Assembly: GCF_025639885.1 (NCBI RefSeq)
Contig: NZ_CP106738.1
Span: forward strand, 1,984,001 to 2,048,000
Direction: 5' to 3'
Source of the DNA: Roseovarius pelagicus
GTDB taxonomy: Bacteria > Pseudomonadota > Alphaproteobacteria > Rhodobacterales > Rhodobacteraceae
DNA: 64,000 nt
The notes under the pieces are model-generated. The model was not told the origin of the DNA. It was given only the letters and a program-made list of their open reading frames with translations, and made no database searches. Below, in pieces: positions 1-9,903 of this stretch. How positions within the stretch are numbered: position 1 is the stretch's first letter; every line of letters begins with the position of its first letter. A program made the translations under genes and the position numbers.

Positions 1-486
1 CTGGTGCCGGACGATCTTTCGCAGACCGGGCACTTTATTGAGACCTTACGCGAGGGCGGGTGGCGTCATGTGGTATGGTCCGAGGGCGGCATGCCCGAGG
101 AAACGACACAGGTTCTGCTGGCAGACACCCGTGGCGAAATGGGGTTATGGTATCGACTGGCCACGATCACCCTGATGGGAAGTTCGCTGAAGGCAGGCCA
201 GCAGGGGCGCGATCCGAACGAGCCCGCTGCACATGGCTCTGCGATCATGCATGGCCCCAATGTCGGTCGATACCTATCCGACTACAGCCGCTACGCGGAG
301 GCGGGCGCTGCATGCGTCGTGCGCGACGCCGACACGTTATCGGCGGTGTTGGCACGGTTGATTGCACCGGATCAATCGGCGGCTATGGCCCATGCTGCAT
401 GGGACGTCGCGTCGGCTAGCGCGCAGGTGACCGATCAGATTCTGGATCTGATCCATGATACGCTCGACGTGCTGGAGGCCGGATGA
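1..486 (+). CDS. waaA: 3-deoxy-D-manno-octulosonic acid (Kdo) transferase, C-terminal part
   Basis: The gene enters from the left edge, so only about the last 160 residues are present. They match the C-terminal half of Kdo transferase (GT30), the inner-membrane enzyme that adds Kdo to the lipid A precursor. Family marks are the [10 protein letters not shown] stretch, a short glycine/serine loop ([21 protein letters not shown], split here: MGSSL then DPNEPAAHG) that corresponds to the GGS...NPLEPA region of the family, and the following GPN motif. It overlaps the next gene lpxK by 4 bp (ATGA), a normal lipid A pairing. The true start lies outside the window; an in-frame GTG at position 4 is only an internal codon. 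Confidence 0.88.
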   Translation: MVPDDLSQTGHFIETLREGGWRHVVWSEGGMPEETTQVLLADTRGEMGLWYRLATITLMGSSLKAGQQGRDPNEPAAHGSAIMHGPNVGRYLSDYSRYAEAGAACVVRDADTLSAVLARLIAPDQSAAMAHAAWDVASASAQVTDQILDLIHDTLDVLEAG

Positions 487-1502
487 TGCGCGCGCCGGGC
501 TTCTGGTTGAACCCGCCGGACCGGCCCGGACTGGCGGCGCGGCTCCTGTCCCCTCTTGGCGCCCTGTATGCGCGCGGCACGGCACGGCGGTTGGCACAGG
601 GTCGCGGTGACACGGTTGGCGTCCCAGTGATCTGCGTCGGCAACATCAACGCGGGCGGTACTGGCAAGACACCAACGGTAATCGCGATTGCTGCGAGGCT
701 GGTCGCGGCAGGACGCGCGGTGCATGTGGTCAGCCGTGGACATGGTGGCGCGCTATCCGGCCCGGTTCAGGTCGATCCGCGCGCACACACTGCCGCCGAT
801 GTCGGGGATGAACCGCTGTTGATTGCGGCCTTTGCACCGGTTTGGGTGGCTCGGGACCGCGCGGCGGGTGCGCGTGCCGCCGTGGCTGCGGGCGCAGAGG
901 TGATCGTGTTGGATGACGGCTTCCAGAACCCGTCTCTGGTACAGGATATGGCCATTGTCGTGGTGGATGCCGCTGCCGGGTTCGGCAACGGGCGCTGCCT
1001 GCCTGCCGGGCCGCTGCGCGAACCTGTCAAGGTCGGTCTGACGCGCGCTGATCTACTGCTGTCCATCGGTGGTGCGACACAACAGGCGGCATTTTCGAAC
1101 GCATGGTCAGATCAGGTTGCAGTACCTCATCTGCGCGGTGCCCTCGTGCCGCTGCAAACCGGGATGGACTGGGCCGGGGCGCGCGTCTTTGGGTTTGCCG
1201 GGATCGGCCACCCGGAAAAGTTCTTTGCCGCCTTGAAGGCGCTTGGCGCTGATCTGGCGGGCACCGAGGCGCTGGAGGATCACCAACCGCTGACGCCTGC
1301 GCTGATGTCCCGACTGGCGTCGGACGCTGCCGCGCTTGGTGCGCAACTGGTCACGACCGAGAAGGATGCCGTGCGATTGCCGGATGCGTTCCGCGCGCAG
1401 GTTTTGACACTGCCAGTTCGTCTGGAAATCGAAGATTGGTCCGCTCTGAATGCTGCGCTGGAGCGGCTCGGAGCGATAAACCGCGAACCGCCCCGAGCCT
1501 AG
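483..1502 (+). CDS. lpxK: tetraacyldisaccharide 4'-kinase
   Basis: LpxK phosphorylates the 4'-position of the tetraacyldisaccharide 1-phosphate to make lipid IVA, at the cytoplasmic face of the inner membrane. The 339-residue protein shows the variant P-loop [12 protein letters not shown] at residues 53-64 and the family motif DDGFQN at 144-149, followed by the conserved LPAGPLREP segment. Length is typical. The start ATG lies inside the end of waaA (4-bp overlap); a second ATG follows directly at 486. It is the last plus-strand gene here; the next gene is convergent 18 bp away. Confidence 0.94.
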   Translation: MMRAPGFWLNPPDRPGLAARLLSPLGALYARGTARRLAQGRGDTVGVPVICVGNINAGGTGKTPTVIAIAARLVAAGRAVHVVSRGHGGALSGPVQVDPRAHTAADVGDEPLLIAAFAPVWVARDRAAGARAAVAAGAEVIVLDDGFQNPSLVQDMAIVVVDAAAGFGNGRCLPAGPLREPVKVGLTRADLLLSIGGATQQAAFSNAWSDQVAVPHLRGALVPLQTGMDWAGARVFGFAGIGHPEKFFAALKALGADLAGTEALEDHQPLTPALMSRLASDAAALGAQLVTTEKDAVRLPDAFRAQVLTLPVRLEIEDWSALNAALERLGAINREPPRA

Positions 1503-1519
1503 CCCGAGGCGGGAAGCTA

Positions 1520-2638
1520 TCAAGCGTCACCGTCGCCCAGTTTGGGTGATGGTCGTTCCAGCACCAGATCGGCGTCTGAAAACTGGATCGGCGTACGGAC
1601 ACCGGGCACACCGCCCGGCGCGATCTGAAGGCCGCGCGCAACCACTTGCGGATCGGCGAATACCTCGTCGAGCGCATTGATCGGTCCGGCGGGCACGCCT
1701 GCCCCTTCGCAGGCGGCCAAGAGATCGGCCTTGGTAAATTCGGCCGTGCGCGCAGTCAGCAATTCGGTCAACCGGTCACGATGCGCCACTCGGTCGGCAT
1801 TGGTGGCATATTCCGGCGCGTGCGCCAGTTCCGGCACGCCCAATACGTCGCACAGGCGCTGGTACTGCCCGTCATTGCCCACTGCGATGATGATGTATCC
1901 ATCCGCACAATCGAACACCTGATAGGGTGTCAGATTGGGGTGAAAATTACCGATGCGCCCCGGCGCCTGCCCGGTCGACAAGTAGTTCATCGCCTGATTG
2001 GCCGTGACAGCCACAGCCACATCCAGCAACGCCATGTCTATCTGCTGCCCCTTGCCGGTCGTGTGGCGCTGGTGCACCGCCGCGAGGATCGCCGTCGTGG
2101 CATAGACCCCACTGAACACATCCGTAATCGCAACGCCCGCGCGGGTTGGCTGGCCGTCCGGCGCACCGGTGATCGACATCAACCCGGACATGCCCTGAAT
2201 GATATAGTCGTATCCCGCCCGGTGCGCATATGGCCCATCCTGCCCGAACCCGGTGATCGAGCAGTAGATCAGGCGCGGATTGACCTGTGACAGGCTGGCG
2301 TAATCCAGCCCGTATTTGGCCAGACCACCCACCTTGAAATTCTCGATCACGATATCGGCATCCGCCACCATCTGCCGGACGCGTTCCTGACCTTCGGGGG
2401 TGCGAAAATCGACCGCGGCGCTCTTCTTGCCACGGTTGCAGCCGTGAAAATAAGCCGCGCTTCGTTCGTCGCCACGATCAATAAAAGGCGGCCCCCAGCG
2501 ACGGGTGTCATCCCCCTCGGGGCTCTCGACCTTGATCACTTCGGCCCCGAGATCGGCCAATGTCTGCCCGGCCCAAGGACCGGCCAGAATGCGGGCCAGT
2601 TCGATCACCTTGAGGCCGGCGAGGGGTGCTGCACTCAT
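1520..2638 (-). CDS. CaiB/BaiF family (class III) CoA-transferase
   Basis: A 372-residue class III CoA-transferase. Members move CoA between carboxylic acids through an aspartyl-CoA intermediate. The N-terminus (L.GLKVIELARILAGPWAGQ) and the LADLGAEVIKVE segment are hallmarks, and the likely catalytic Asp is in AITDVFSG at about residue 170, followed by a TGKGQQIDMALL segment. The substrate cannot be told from sequence. The start overlaps the stop of the upstream DsbA-like gene by 4 bp, so the two are translationally coupled although their functions have no obvious link. Confidence 0.87.
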   Translation of the reverse strand: MSAAPLAGLKVIELARILAGPWAGQTLADLGAEVIKVESPEGDDTRRWGPPFIDRGDERSAAYFHGCNRGKKSAAVDFRTPEGQERVRQMVADADIVIENFKVGGLAKYGLDYASLSQVNPRLIYCSITGFGQDGPYAHRAGYDYIIQGMSGLMSITGAPDGQPTRAGVAITDVFSGVYATTAILAAVHQRHTTGKGQQIDMALLDVAVAVTANQAMNYLSTGQAPGRIGNFHPNLTPYQVFDCADGYIIIAVGNDGQYQRLCDVLGVPELAHAPEYATNADRVAHRDRLTELLTARTAEFTKADLLAACEGAGVPAGPINALDEVFADPQVVARGLQIAPGGVPGVRTPIQFSDADLVLERPSPKLGDGDA

Positions 2639-3399
2639 TCCGCGAGCTTCTCGTCGAGGATCTTGGACAGCTCTTCATAGCTCATGTTGCTGTGTTGCTC
2701 TCCGTTGATCATCAGCGTCGGCGTCGAGCTGATGTCATCCGCCTCGGCATTGGTCTGAAACCACGCGACAAGCGCCTCGGCCTTGGCCGCATCGGTCAGG
2801 CATGCTTCTAGCTGCTCTTCGCCCATACCGGCGACTTTGCCGATCTTGCGCAGCTTGTCGGCTATGGCCACCGGATCGCTACCCGATACCCAATCACGCT
2901 GCTGATTGTAGAGCATGTCAGAGATGCCAAAGAACCGGGACGGCCCGTCACAACGCGCCACCATCGCAGCCCACAGGCCGGGACGGTCGAAGTAAACATC
3001 GCGATAGATGAACTGGATCTTGCCGGTGTCGATATAGTTGGACTTGAGTTGCTTGAACGTCGTCTTGTGAAAGTTTGCGCAATGCGGGCAAGTGAACGAG
3101 GCGTATTCTGTCACAGTCACGTTGGCATCCGGGTTGCCCAGCGTCATTTCGTAGATGCCATCTGCGTTCGGTTCTGGGGTGGGCGCCTCGGTGGCGGCGG
3201 TATCTTTCTCTGCCGGTTCTGCGGCCGCTTCGGCCTCGGAGGTCTCGGTTGGCGACGCCGCTTCTGCCTCTGGTGCGGCCTCTTGGGTCGCGGCGCTTTC
3301 GGTTGCAGTGCCTTCGGTCGCTGTGTCGGTCTGAGCCATCAGCGCGCCGCCCCATGCAGCGAGCGTAACAGCGCCGAGAATTGTCATACGGTTCATCAT
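2635..3399 (-). CDS. DsbA-family thiol:disulfide oxidoreductase with acidic Ala/Glu-rich linker
   Basis: An exported thioredoxin-fold protein of about 254 residues. A signal peptide covers roughly residues 1-22. Next comes a low-complexity Ala/Glu/Thr linker (about 25-78), then a DsbA/DsbG-like domain with CPHC at 104-107 and a cis-Pro loop TPT near the C-terminus. It probably oxidises or isomerises disulfides in the periplasm. Two ATGs are adjacent; the ribosome site AAAGGG is 4 nt from the first and 7 nt from the second (3396), so the second is slightly favoured. It follows the DUF721 gene by 15 bp and overlaps the CoA-transferase gene by 4 bp. Confidence 0.9.
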   Translation of the reverse strand: MMNRMTILGAVTLAAWGGALMAQTDTATEGTATESAATQEAAPEAEAASPTETSEAEAAAEPAEKDTAATEAPTPEPNADGIYEMTLGNPDANVTVTEYASFTCPHCANFHKTTFKQLKSNYIDTGKIQFIYRDVYFDRPGLWAAMVARCDGPSRFFGISDMLYNQQRDWVSGSDPVAIADKLRKIGKVAGMGEEQLEACLTDAAKAEALVAWFQTNAEADDISSTPTLMINGEQHSNMSYEELSKILDEKLAE

Positions 3400-3414
3400 T
3401 TATCCCTTTGTGGA

Positions 3415-3924
3415 TCAGCTTTTCTGTTTGGACAGTACATTGGCACCCAGCGCAGCAAGTGCAAGGCGCAGATTGGCATCGCCGACGGGTGCCGCCAGTT
3501 CTGCCGCCGTTGCATTGACCTGCGGATCGTTGTGGGCCTCCGCTTGCGGTTTGGCGCGATGCTCAAAGCTGGCCTGACCATCGGCAAAGCCGGTCGCCGC
3601 GGTCTGGGTAATCAGGATGCGCGAAATCGCGTTGTAGCCATAAACGCCGTTCACTTTCTCGCGCAGCTTTTCCTTCTGCATTTCCAGCATCGGCGCCTGC
3701 GGGCCGGTGGTCAGCACGGTCAAGGTCGCGCCAAAACCCCCGCGCGAATAGGAAACGTTGACAGGGCGCGAAATGGCGGCGATCGCCTCTCCTGCGATCT
3801 CTGTCCATTGGGTCAGCAGGCGCGATTGTTCGAATCCACGACTGGCCGAGGCACGCTTGATCCGGTCCTGAAGCAGGCTGGATGTGCGTTTAAAGCCGCG
3901 CGTCGTGGTCTTGCGGTTTGCCAT
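3415..3924 (-). CDS. DUF721 / DciA-family protein
   Basis: A 169-residue basic protein of the DUF721 family. In many bacteria this family supplies DciA, which helps load or operate the replicative helicase DnaB. The conserved domain is in the N-terminal two thirds (the WTEIAGEAIA segment near residue 40, then a beta-rich GGFGATLTVL segment). The C-terminus is Ala-rich and probably disordered. The ATG at 3924 is preferred because GAGGT stands 5 nt upstream; an in-frame ATG at 3951 lacks a ribosome site. It begins the minus-strand DUF721-dsbA-CoA-transferase unit and is divergent from mutY. The helicase role is by family only. Confidence 0.78.
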   Translation of the reverse strand: MANRKTTTRGFKRTSSLLQDRIKRASASRGFEQSRLLTQWTEIAGEAIAAISRPVNVSYSRGGFGATLTVLTTGPQAPMLEMQKEKLREKVNGVYGYNAISRILITQTAATGFADGQASFEHRAKPQAEAHNDPQVNATAAELAAPVGDANLRLALAALGANVLSKQKS

Positions 3925-4004
3925 GGTTGACCTCATTCTCTGAAACCGCATTTTAGGGCATGTGGCACTGCATGCCAGCCCATAACCTGATCAGGACATA
4001 AAGA

Positions 4005-5081
4005 ATGCGTGATACGCCCGGCGCGGCACGGCTGTCGGCCCTTTTGCTGGACTGGTACGACGCCAATGCGCGCAGCATGCCTTGGCGCGTGGCCCCGGCC
4101 GCACGGCTGTCAGGCCAGCGACCCGATCCCTATGCGGTCTGGCTGTCCGAAGTCATGTTGCAGCAAACCACCGTTGCCGCCGTACGCAGTTACTTTGAGG
4201 CGTTTACCGCACGCTGGCCGACTGTCACGGACATGGCTGGTGCCGAGGATGCCGACGTGATGGGCGCATGGGCCGGGCTGGGCTACTACGCGCGGGCGCG
4301 CAACCTGCTGAAATGTGCGCGTGTGGTGACGGACGAGTATGACGGGCGCTTTCCCGACACACATGCCGAACTGCTAAAACTGCCCGGCATCGGCCCCTAT
4401 ACCGCCGCTGCGATCTCGGCCATCGCGTTTGATGCGCCCGAGACCGTCGTGGACGGCAATGTGGAACGGGTGATGGCACGGTTGCACGACATTCACACGC
4501 CGCTGCCCACCGCCAAACCCGAACTGACCGCCGCCGCCGCCGCCCTGACACCATCTGACCGGCCCGGAGACTATGCACAGGCCGTCATGGACTTGGGGGC
4601 AACGATCTGCACGCCGCGCAATCCTGCCTGCGGGATCTGCCCCTGGATGGCGTTTTGTGCGGCGCGCACGGCAGGAACCGCAGCGGCCCTGCCCGCAAAA
4701 CTGCCGAAAAAGCCCAAACCGATCCGCCTCGGGATCGCCTATGTCGCGCAACGTGCCGATGGTGCGTTGTTGCTGGAGCGGCGCGAGGATCGGGGCCTGT
4801 TGGGCGGCATGCTGGGCTGGCCCGGTAGTGAATGGACCGAAGCGGTACCTGAACCGACCCCACCTGTTGACGCCGAATGGCTGCTGTTGGAGGACGAGGC
4901 GCGTCATACCTTTACCCATTTCCACCTGCGTCTGAAGATTGCAATCGCATCGACCCCGATGAATGCCGCGCCCGACCATGGGACGTTTATCGAACGATCC
5001 CGGTTTCGACCCACCGAATTACCCACCGTTATGCGCAAAGTCTTTGATCTGGCGCGTGGCAGGCTGGAAAATCTCGGATAG
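4005..5081 (+). CDS. mutY: A/G-specific adenine glycosylase
   Basis: MutY removes adenine mispaired with 8-oxoguanine during base excision repair. The 358-residue protein has catalytic Glu49 (WLSEVMLQQT), the helix-hairpin-helix LPGIGPYTA at 126-134, catalytic Asp150 in VVDGNVERV, and the [4Fe-4S] cysteines C202, C209, C212 and C218 in C-x6-C-x2-C-x5-C spacing. A C-terminal NUDIX-like domain (about 238-350) reads the 8-oxoG strand. Length is standard. It starts 80 bp from the divergent DUF721 gene and is followed 47 bp later by alkB. Confidence 0.96.
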   Translation: MRDTPGAARLSALLLDWYDANARSMPWRVAPAARLSGQRPDPYAVWLSEVMLQQTTVAAVRSYFEAFTARWPTVTDMAGAEDADVMGAWAGLGYYARARNLLKCARVVTDEYDGRFPDTHAELLKLPGIGPYTAAAISAIAFDAPETVVDGNVERVMARLHDIHTPLPTAKPELTAAAAALTPSDRPGDYAQAVMDLGATICTPRNPACGICPWMAFCAARTAGTAAALPAKLPKKPKPIRLGIAYVAQRADGALLLERREDRGLLGGMLGWPGSEWTEAVPEPTPPVDAEWLLLEDEARHTFTHFHLRLKIAIASTPMNAAPDHGTFIERSRFRPTELPTVMRKVFDLARGRLENLG

Positions 5082-5128
5082 AGTCGCACCAAACACCCCT
5101 CTGACCTCTGCTCAAGGATCACCTGGAT

Positions 5129-6262
5129 ATGACCCCACCCTCAACCGTCGCAAAGGTACAGAACGCCCTTCCGTTCTGGATGACGTTACTGCTGGTGCCG
5201 CTCGCGCTGATCGGTGCCCTAGTGGGCGGGTGGACTGTCATCCTGCTGCCGTTGTTCACATGGTATTTCTTTACCATTCTCGATGCATTCATTGGCCTCA
5301 ATCTGGCAAACAACGACCCTGAAACGGGCGAGGACCAGCTGACATGGTACAAGATGATCACGCTGATCTGGGCACCTGTTCAGGTCGTGCTGCTGTTCTG
5401 GATGATCTGGTATGTGCCCAGTGCGGACCATTTGAGCGCGTTGGAAAAAATCGTGCTGTTCTTTGGCGTTGGTGTGATCACCGGCACTGTCGGGATCAAC
5501 TACAGTCACGAGCTGATGCACCAGAAAAACAAGTGGGAACGCTGGATGGGCGATGCGCTGTTGGCGATGGTCCTGTATTCGCATTTCCGGTCCGAGCACC
5601 TGCTGGTGCATCACCGTCACGTCGGCACGCCGCGCGATCCGGTAACCGCGCGGTATAACGAGGGGTTCTATCGGTTCTTTATCCGCGTGCTGCCCGGTTC
5701 GCTGAAATCCGCCTTTGCCGCGGAAAAGGCGATGCAGGCCCGCAAGGACCGCGCGTGGACGCATCCCAGCAATCCGTTTTTCCGGTATTGGGCGCTACAG
5801 GGCGCGATGCTGGTGCTGGCGCTGTTGCTGGGGGGCTGGGCGGGTCTCTTTCTGTTCGTCTGGCAGGCCTTTATCGCGGTCTGGCAGCTGGAATTAGTGA
5901 ACTATATCGAACATTACGGCCTGACCCGCAAACATCTGGGGGATGGCAAATACGAGCATGTCAAACCGCAACACAGCTGGAATGCCGCGCACAAGGCGTC
6001 GAACTGGCTGCTGATCAACCTGCAACGCCATTCGGACCACCATTACAAACCCGACCGCCGATTCCCACTGTTGCAAAACTATACCGAGGCCAACGCGCCG
6101 CAACTGCCCTATGGCTATCCGCTGATGACCATGGCGGCGATGGTCCCGCCGTTGTGGCGGCGCGTGATGAACCGGCGGGTGCGGCGCTGGCGCGAGATGT
6201 ATTACCCCGAGATCACCGAATGGAAGGCGTATAACAAGGCGCTGAATCCATCCCCGCGGTAA
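5129..6262 (+). CDS. alkB: alkane 1-monooxygenase (membrane di-iron hydroxylase)
   Basis: An integral-membrane non-haem di-iron hydroxylase of 377 residues that oxidises terminal methyl groups of alkanes or fatty acyl-like substrates. All AlkB histidine boxes are present: HELMH at 127-131, EHLLVHHRHVG at 156-166, NYIEHYGL, and LQRHSDHHYKP. Hydrophobic segments are near 15-60, 75-97, 107-123 and 225-250. NYIEHYGL separates AlkB from plain fatty acid desaturases. No rubredoxin or rubredoxin reductase gene is nearby, so electron donors must come from elsewhere. The mutY neighbour gives no functional clue. Confidence 0.93.
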   Translation: MTPPSTVAKVQNALPFWMTLLLVPLALIGALVGGWTVILLPLFTWYFFTILDAFIGLNLANNDPETGEDQLTWYKMITLIWAPVQVVLLFWMIWYVPSADHLSALEKIVLFFGVGVITGTVGINYSHELMHQKNKWERWMGDALLAMVLYSHFRSEHLLVHHRHVGTPRDPVTARYNEGFYRFFIRVLPGSLKSAFAAEKAMQARKDRAWTHPSNPFFRYWALQGAMLVLALLLGGWAGLFLFVWQAFIAVWQLELVNYIEHYGLTRKHLGDGKYEHVKPQHSWNAAHKASNWLLINLQRHSDHHYKPDRRFPLLQNYTEANAPQLPYGYPLMTMAAMVPPLWRRVMNRRVRRWREMYYPEITEWKAYNKALNPSPR

Positions 6263-6291
6263 AGACAGCGAACAAGCATGCCGGATAGCAG

Positions 6292-6323
6292 AAAAAAGGC
6301 CCCGTCACATGAGGTGACGGGGC
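6292..6323 (-). terminator. Rho-independent terminator for ccrM
   Basis: A perfect 10-bp stem (6299-6308 with 6314-6323) and a 5-nt loop. Read on the minus strand it is followed by C then six T (6297-6292). It lies 65 bp after the ccrM stop and between convergent alkB and ccrM. The T run is only on the minus-strand side, so ccrM is the main target. Confidence 0.85.
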
Positions 6324-6387
6324 AGAGGTATAGTGCCTAGCGTCAGGCCGCAGGCACCGGCGGTGTTCTTTGTAGTGTTCGAAAGCT

Positions 6388-7548
<1,161 letters not shown>

Positions 7549-7556
7549 TCAAAGAT

Positions 7557-7597
7557 GAGTCAAAGCTGATTCGTGGTCAATTTCTTTATTGAATCAG
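7557..7597. promoter_or_regulatory. cluster of three GANTC sites with a dyad upstream of ccrM
   Basis: GAGTC (7557-7561), GATTC (7568-7572) and GAATC (7591-7595) lie within 39 bp, 54-93 bp upstream of the ccrM start. The last two sit in the arms of a 7-bp inverted repeat (7566-7572 and 7591-7597). GANTC is the target of the enzyme encoded downstream, and GANTC sites in the ccrM promoter/leader are a known control feature in Caulobacter. A control role here is inferred. Confidence 0.6.
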
Positions 7598-7605
7598 TAT
7601 GTTAG

Positions 7606-8223
7606 TTATTTTTCTTGATACAAGATATTGTGGACTGGTTTGAAGGAACGTCTATGGTGTGGGGTCACACCAAGATTTCGCAGCGCGAGTTTGTGACTTT
7701 TGGACGGATATCCTGCGTTGGTTTCCCAACCGTATCCCGGCCACTGTTGCGCCAAATCCCACATGACATAATCTCGACAGATTTTGGCCATAATTGAGGC
7801 AGCCGAAATCGACAAAGACCGTGCGTCACCCTTGACGATGGCCTGTGCCGCCATCGTCAGACCGGCCGGAATCATATTGCCATCGATCAGCGCCAGATCG
7901 GGTACACGCGGCAATCCATCTACCGCGCGCTCCATCGCCAGATGCGAGGCGCGCAGGATGTTGAGGCTGTCAATCTCTTCGACGCTGGCATGCGCGATGG
8001 ACACTTCAGCCACGGCAGCGATCTGTTCATAGAGCGCCTCGCGGCGTTTCGCGGTCAGCTTCTTGGAATCGTGCATGCCGTCGGGGATGCGCGCGGGGTC
8101 CAGAATGACGGCTGCCGCAGTGACGGGACCGGCCAGCGGGCCGCGTCCGACCTCGTCCACCCCGGCGATTACGTGGTAGCCATCGGCAAAACCGGCCTGC
8201 TCAAAGCTGAAGTCGGGGGTCAT
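7606..8223 (-). CDS. rnhB: ribonuclease HII
   Basis: RNase HII cuts RNA in RNA-DNA hybrids and removes single ribonucleotides from DNA. The roughly 205-residue product has the N-terminal motif [15 protein letters not shown] with the first catalytic Asp-Glu, then DSKKL, a third acidic residue in ALIDGN and a fourth in ICRDYVM. The ATG at 8223 is preferred because it precedes FEQAGF and the catalytic motif at normal distance and clears the upstream ureohydrolase by 8 bp; a longer in-frame reading would overlap that gene. It is probably co-transcribed with the ureohydrolase gene and possibly ccrM. Confidence 0.94.
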   Translation of the reverse strand: MTPDFSFEQAGFADGYHVIAGVDEVGRGPLAGPVTAAAVILDPARIPDGMHDSKKLTAKRREALYEQIAAVAEVSIAHASVEEIDSLNILRASHLAMERAVDGLPRVPDLALIDGNMIPAGLTMAAQAIVKGDARSLSISAASIMAKICRDYVMWDLAQQWPGYGWETNAGYPSKSHKLALRNLGVTPHHRRSFKPVHNILYQEK

Positions 8224-8231
8224 TGCCTGCA

Positions 8232-9233
8232 CTATGTTGCCATCTCTTCGGCGCGTGCGCCGCGGGCATAGGCCTTTAGGCACAATAATTCGATCGCGAC
8301 CATTGCAGCGGCATTCGATGTCATTTCGGCATGGTCATACGGCGGTGACACTTCGACCACGTCTATACCGGCAAAATCCATCCCCTTCATTGCCCGCAGG
8401 ATCGACAACGCCTGATAGCTGGTCAGCCCGCCGGGCACCGGTGTGCCCGTGCCCGGTGCGGTAGAAGGATCAAGACAGTCGATGTCAAACGTCAGATATG
8501 CCGGGCCGTCGCCAACGGTCTCGCGGATGATTTGCGCCAGATCAGCTGCGGGTGTTTCATGTGCCTGATCCGCATAAATCACGCGCATGCCATAGCTTTG
8601 CTCGCCGCGAAAACAGGTGCGTATGCCCAGCTGCACCGAGCGGGTCGGATCAATCACCCCTTCGCGGATGGCGTAGTTAAACATGCTGCCATGATCGAGT
8701 CGGGCGCCGGGGTCTGCCTCAACGTCGCGATGTGCGTCGAATTGCACAAGGCTGAGAGGGCCGAATTTCTCGGCATAGGCGCGCAGCACCGGGTAGGTGC
8801 AGAAATGATCACCCCCCAGCATCAGCGTGGAGGCGCCAGCCGCCAGAATGCCCGCGACATGCGCCTCGATCACATCGGGGATGTCCATTGGGGCGCCCCA
8901 GTCAAAATCGCAATCTCCATAGTCGGTGACGGCCAGCGTATCGAAAGGATCGAATCGCCAAGGCCAGACCGGACCCCAAGCGTGCTGAGCCGAGGCCTTT
9001 CTGACGGCCTCTGGCCCGAAACGGGTGCCGGGACGGTTACTCACGGACAGGTCGAACGGAATGCCTGTGACAGCCACATCCACCCCCGTCAGATCGCGGG
9101 TGTATTTGCGCCGCATGAAACTGAGCGCACCCGCATAGCTGGATTCGGCCATCGTGCCTTTCAGATCTGATCGTGTGAATGCGCCGTCATTGGCACCCTC
9201 GAAGCCCTGCTTTTCCATTCTGTGCATCCCCAT
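8232..9233 (-). CDS. agmatinase/arginase-family ureohydrolase
   Basis: A binuclear-manganese ureohydrolase of about 333 residues that splits urea from a guanidino compound. Metal motifs are GGDHF, FDAHRD and FDIDCLDP, followed by VVEVSPPYD. The overall layout (GIPFD near the N-terminus, GPEAVR) is agmatinase-like, but guanidinobutyrase and guanidinopropionase share these motifs, so the substrate is open. ATGs at 9233, 9227 and 9218 are all possible; I took the first that follows a purine-rich AGGCAGG site. With polyamine-type transporters further along, agmatine to putrescine is attractive but unproven. Confidence 0.85.
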   Translation of the reverse strand: MGMHRMEKQGFEGANDGAFTRSDLKGTMAESSYAGALSFMRRKYTRDLTGVDVAVTGIPFDLSVSNRPGTRFGPEAVRKASAQHAWGPVWPWRFDPFDTLAVTDYGDCDFDWGAPMDIPDVIEAHVAGILAAGASTLMLGGDHFCTYPVLRAYAEKFGPLSLVQFDAHRDVEADPGARLDHGSMFNYAIREGVIDPTRSVQLGIRTCFRGEQSYGMRVIYADQAHETPAADLAQIIRETVGDGPAYLTFDIDCLDPSTAPGTGTPVPGGLTSYQALSILRAMKGMDFAGIDVVEVSPPYDHAEMTSNAAAMVAIELLCLKAYARGARAEEMAT

Positions 9234-9273
9234 GCCTGACCTGCCTTGTGTCACACAAATGGTGGTCGGATGC

Positions 9274-9307
9274 AAAAAAAGGGAGAGGGGCAAAATGCCC
9301 CTCTCCC
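9274..9307 (-). terminator. Rho-independent terminator
   Basis: A perfect 11-bp GC-rich stem (9281-9291 with 9297-9307) and a 5-nt loop. On the minus strand it is followed by seven T (9280-9274). It ends transcription of the small secreted-protein gene starting at 9723, insulating the ureohydrolase gene downstream. Confidence 0.9.
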
Positions 9308-9360
9308 GTCACACAACCAGTCGCTGGTTCTTATTGGCAGCTGGTACTCACGAAACCTGA

Positions 9361-9723
9361 TTAATGTGTGTAGCGCGGCCGTGCGCTATACCGCTGTTGG
9401 CCGTAACCGTTGTGGTAGCCATGCGCCCGACGGTGGGCACGACGTTGTTGCTTGTGACGGCGATGTTGGCGCTGCGCCTGCTTGTGACCGCGATGGGCGC
9501 GGTGTGCCTTATAGCCGTGGCCATTATTACGGCTGGACACATAAGGAGCGGGGCGGCGCTTGCTCTTGTTGTTGTCATGAATCGCAGCGCCGATGATGGC
9601 GATGCCAGCAATGGCAGCCAGAGCGCGTGCAATATCCTTGTCGTCAGCGCGGGCCGGGGCGGCGGTCATGCCGGTCACGGCGAGTGACGCGGCGAGGATC
9701 AGAGAAATGAATTTACCAGACAT
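9361..9723 (-). CDS. small exported His/Arg-rich protein
   Basis: A 120-residue protein with a clear signal peptide (about residues 1-26, ending APARA). A short hydrophobic helix follows (ALAAIAGIAIIGAAI), then a very basic tail dominated by His, Arg, Gln and Gly, ending PRYTH. The ATG at 9723 has AAAGGA 9 nt upstream; a longer in-frame reading to 9792 lacks this. I do not recognise a characterised family. The tail could bind metal, nucleic acid or polyanions at the cell surface, which is inference from composition. It has its own terminator and is divergent from another small exported protein. Confidence 0.72.
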   Translation of the reverse strand: MSGKFISLILAASLAVTGMTAAPARADDKDIARALAAIAGIAIIGAAIHDNNKSKRRPAPYVSSRNNGHGYKAHRAHRGHKQAQRQHRRHKQQRRAHRRAHGYHNGYGQQRYSARPRYTH

Positions 9724-9831
9724 GAGTGTAATCCTTTCGAGGTCAGGTGTTGTCAGGTCCACCCGATGAGTGGGCAGAAGCGATGACACCAAACTGGGCC
9801 CGACCCACCGAGACAGGCAATAACGTCGGGT

Positions 9832-9846
9832 TGTTATCTGATAACA
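9832..9846. promoter_or_regulatory. perfect 15-bp palindrome, candidate operator
   Basis: TGTTATC-T-GATAACA is a perfect 7+1+7 dyad in the intergenic space between two divergent small exported-protein genes. Its AT content stands out from the surroundings. Size and placement fit a repressor site for one or both promoters. The binding protein is unknown. Confidence 0.4.
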
Positions 9847-9903
9847 GCGACGCTAACGGCCCAGATTGCCCTATGGTTATTGAATAGCGTCACGGGCTGG
9901 GTC

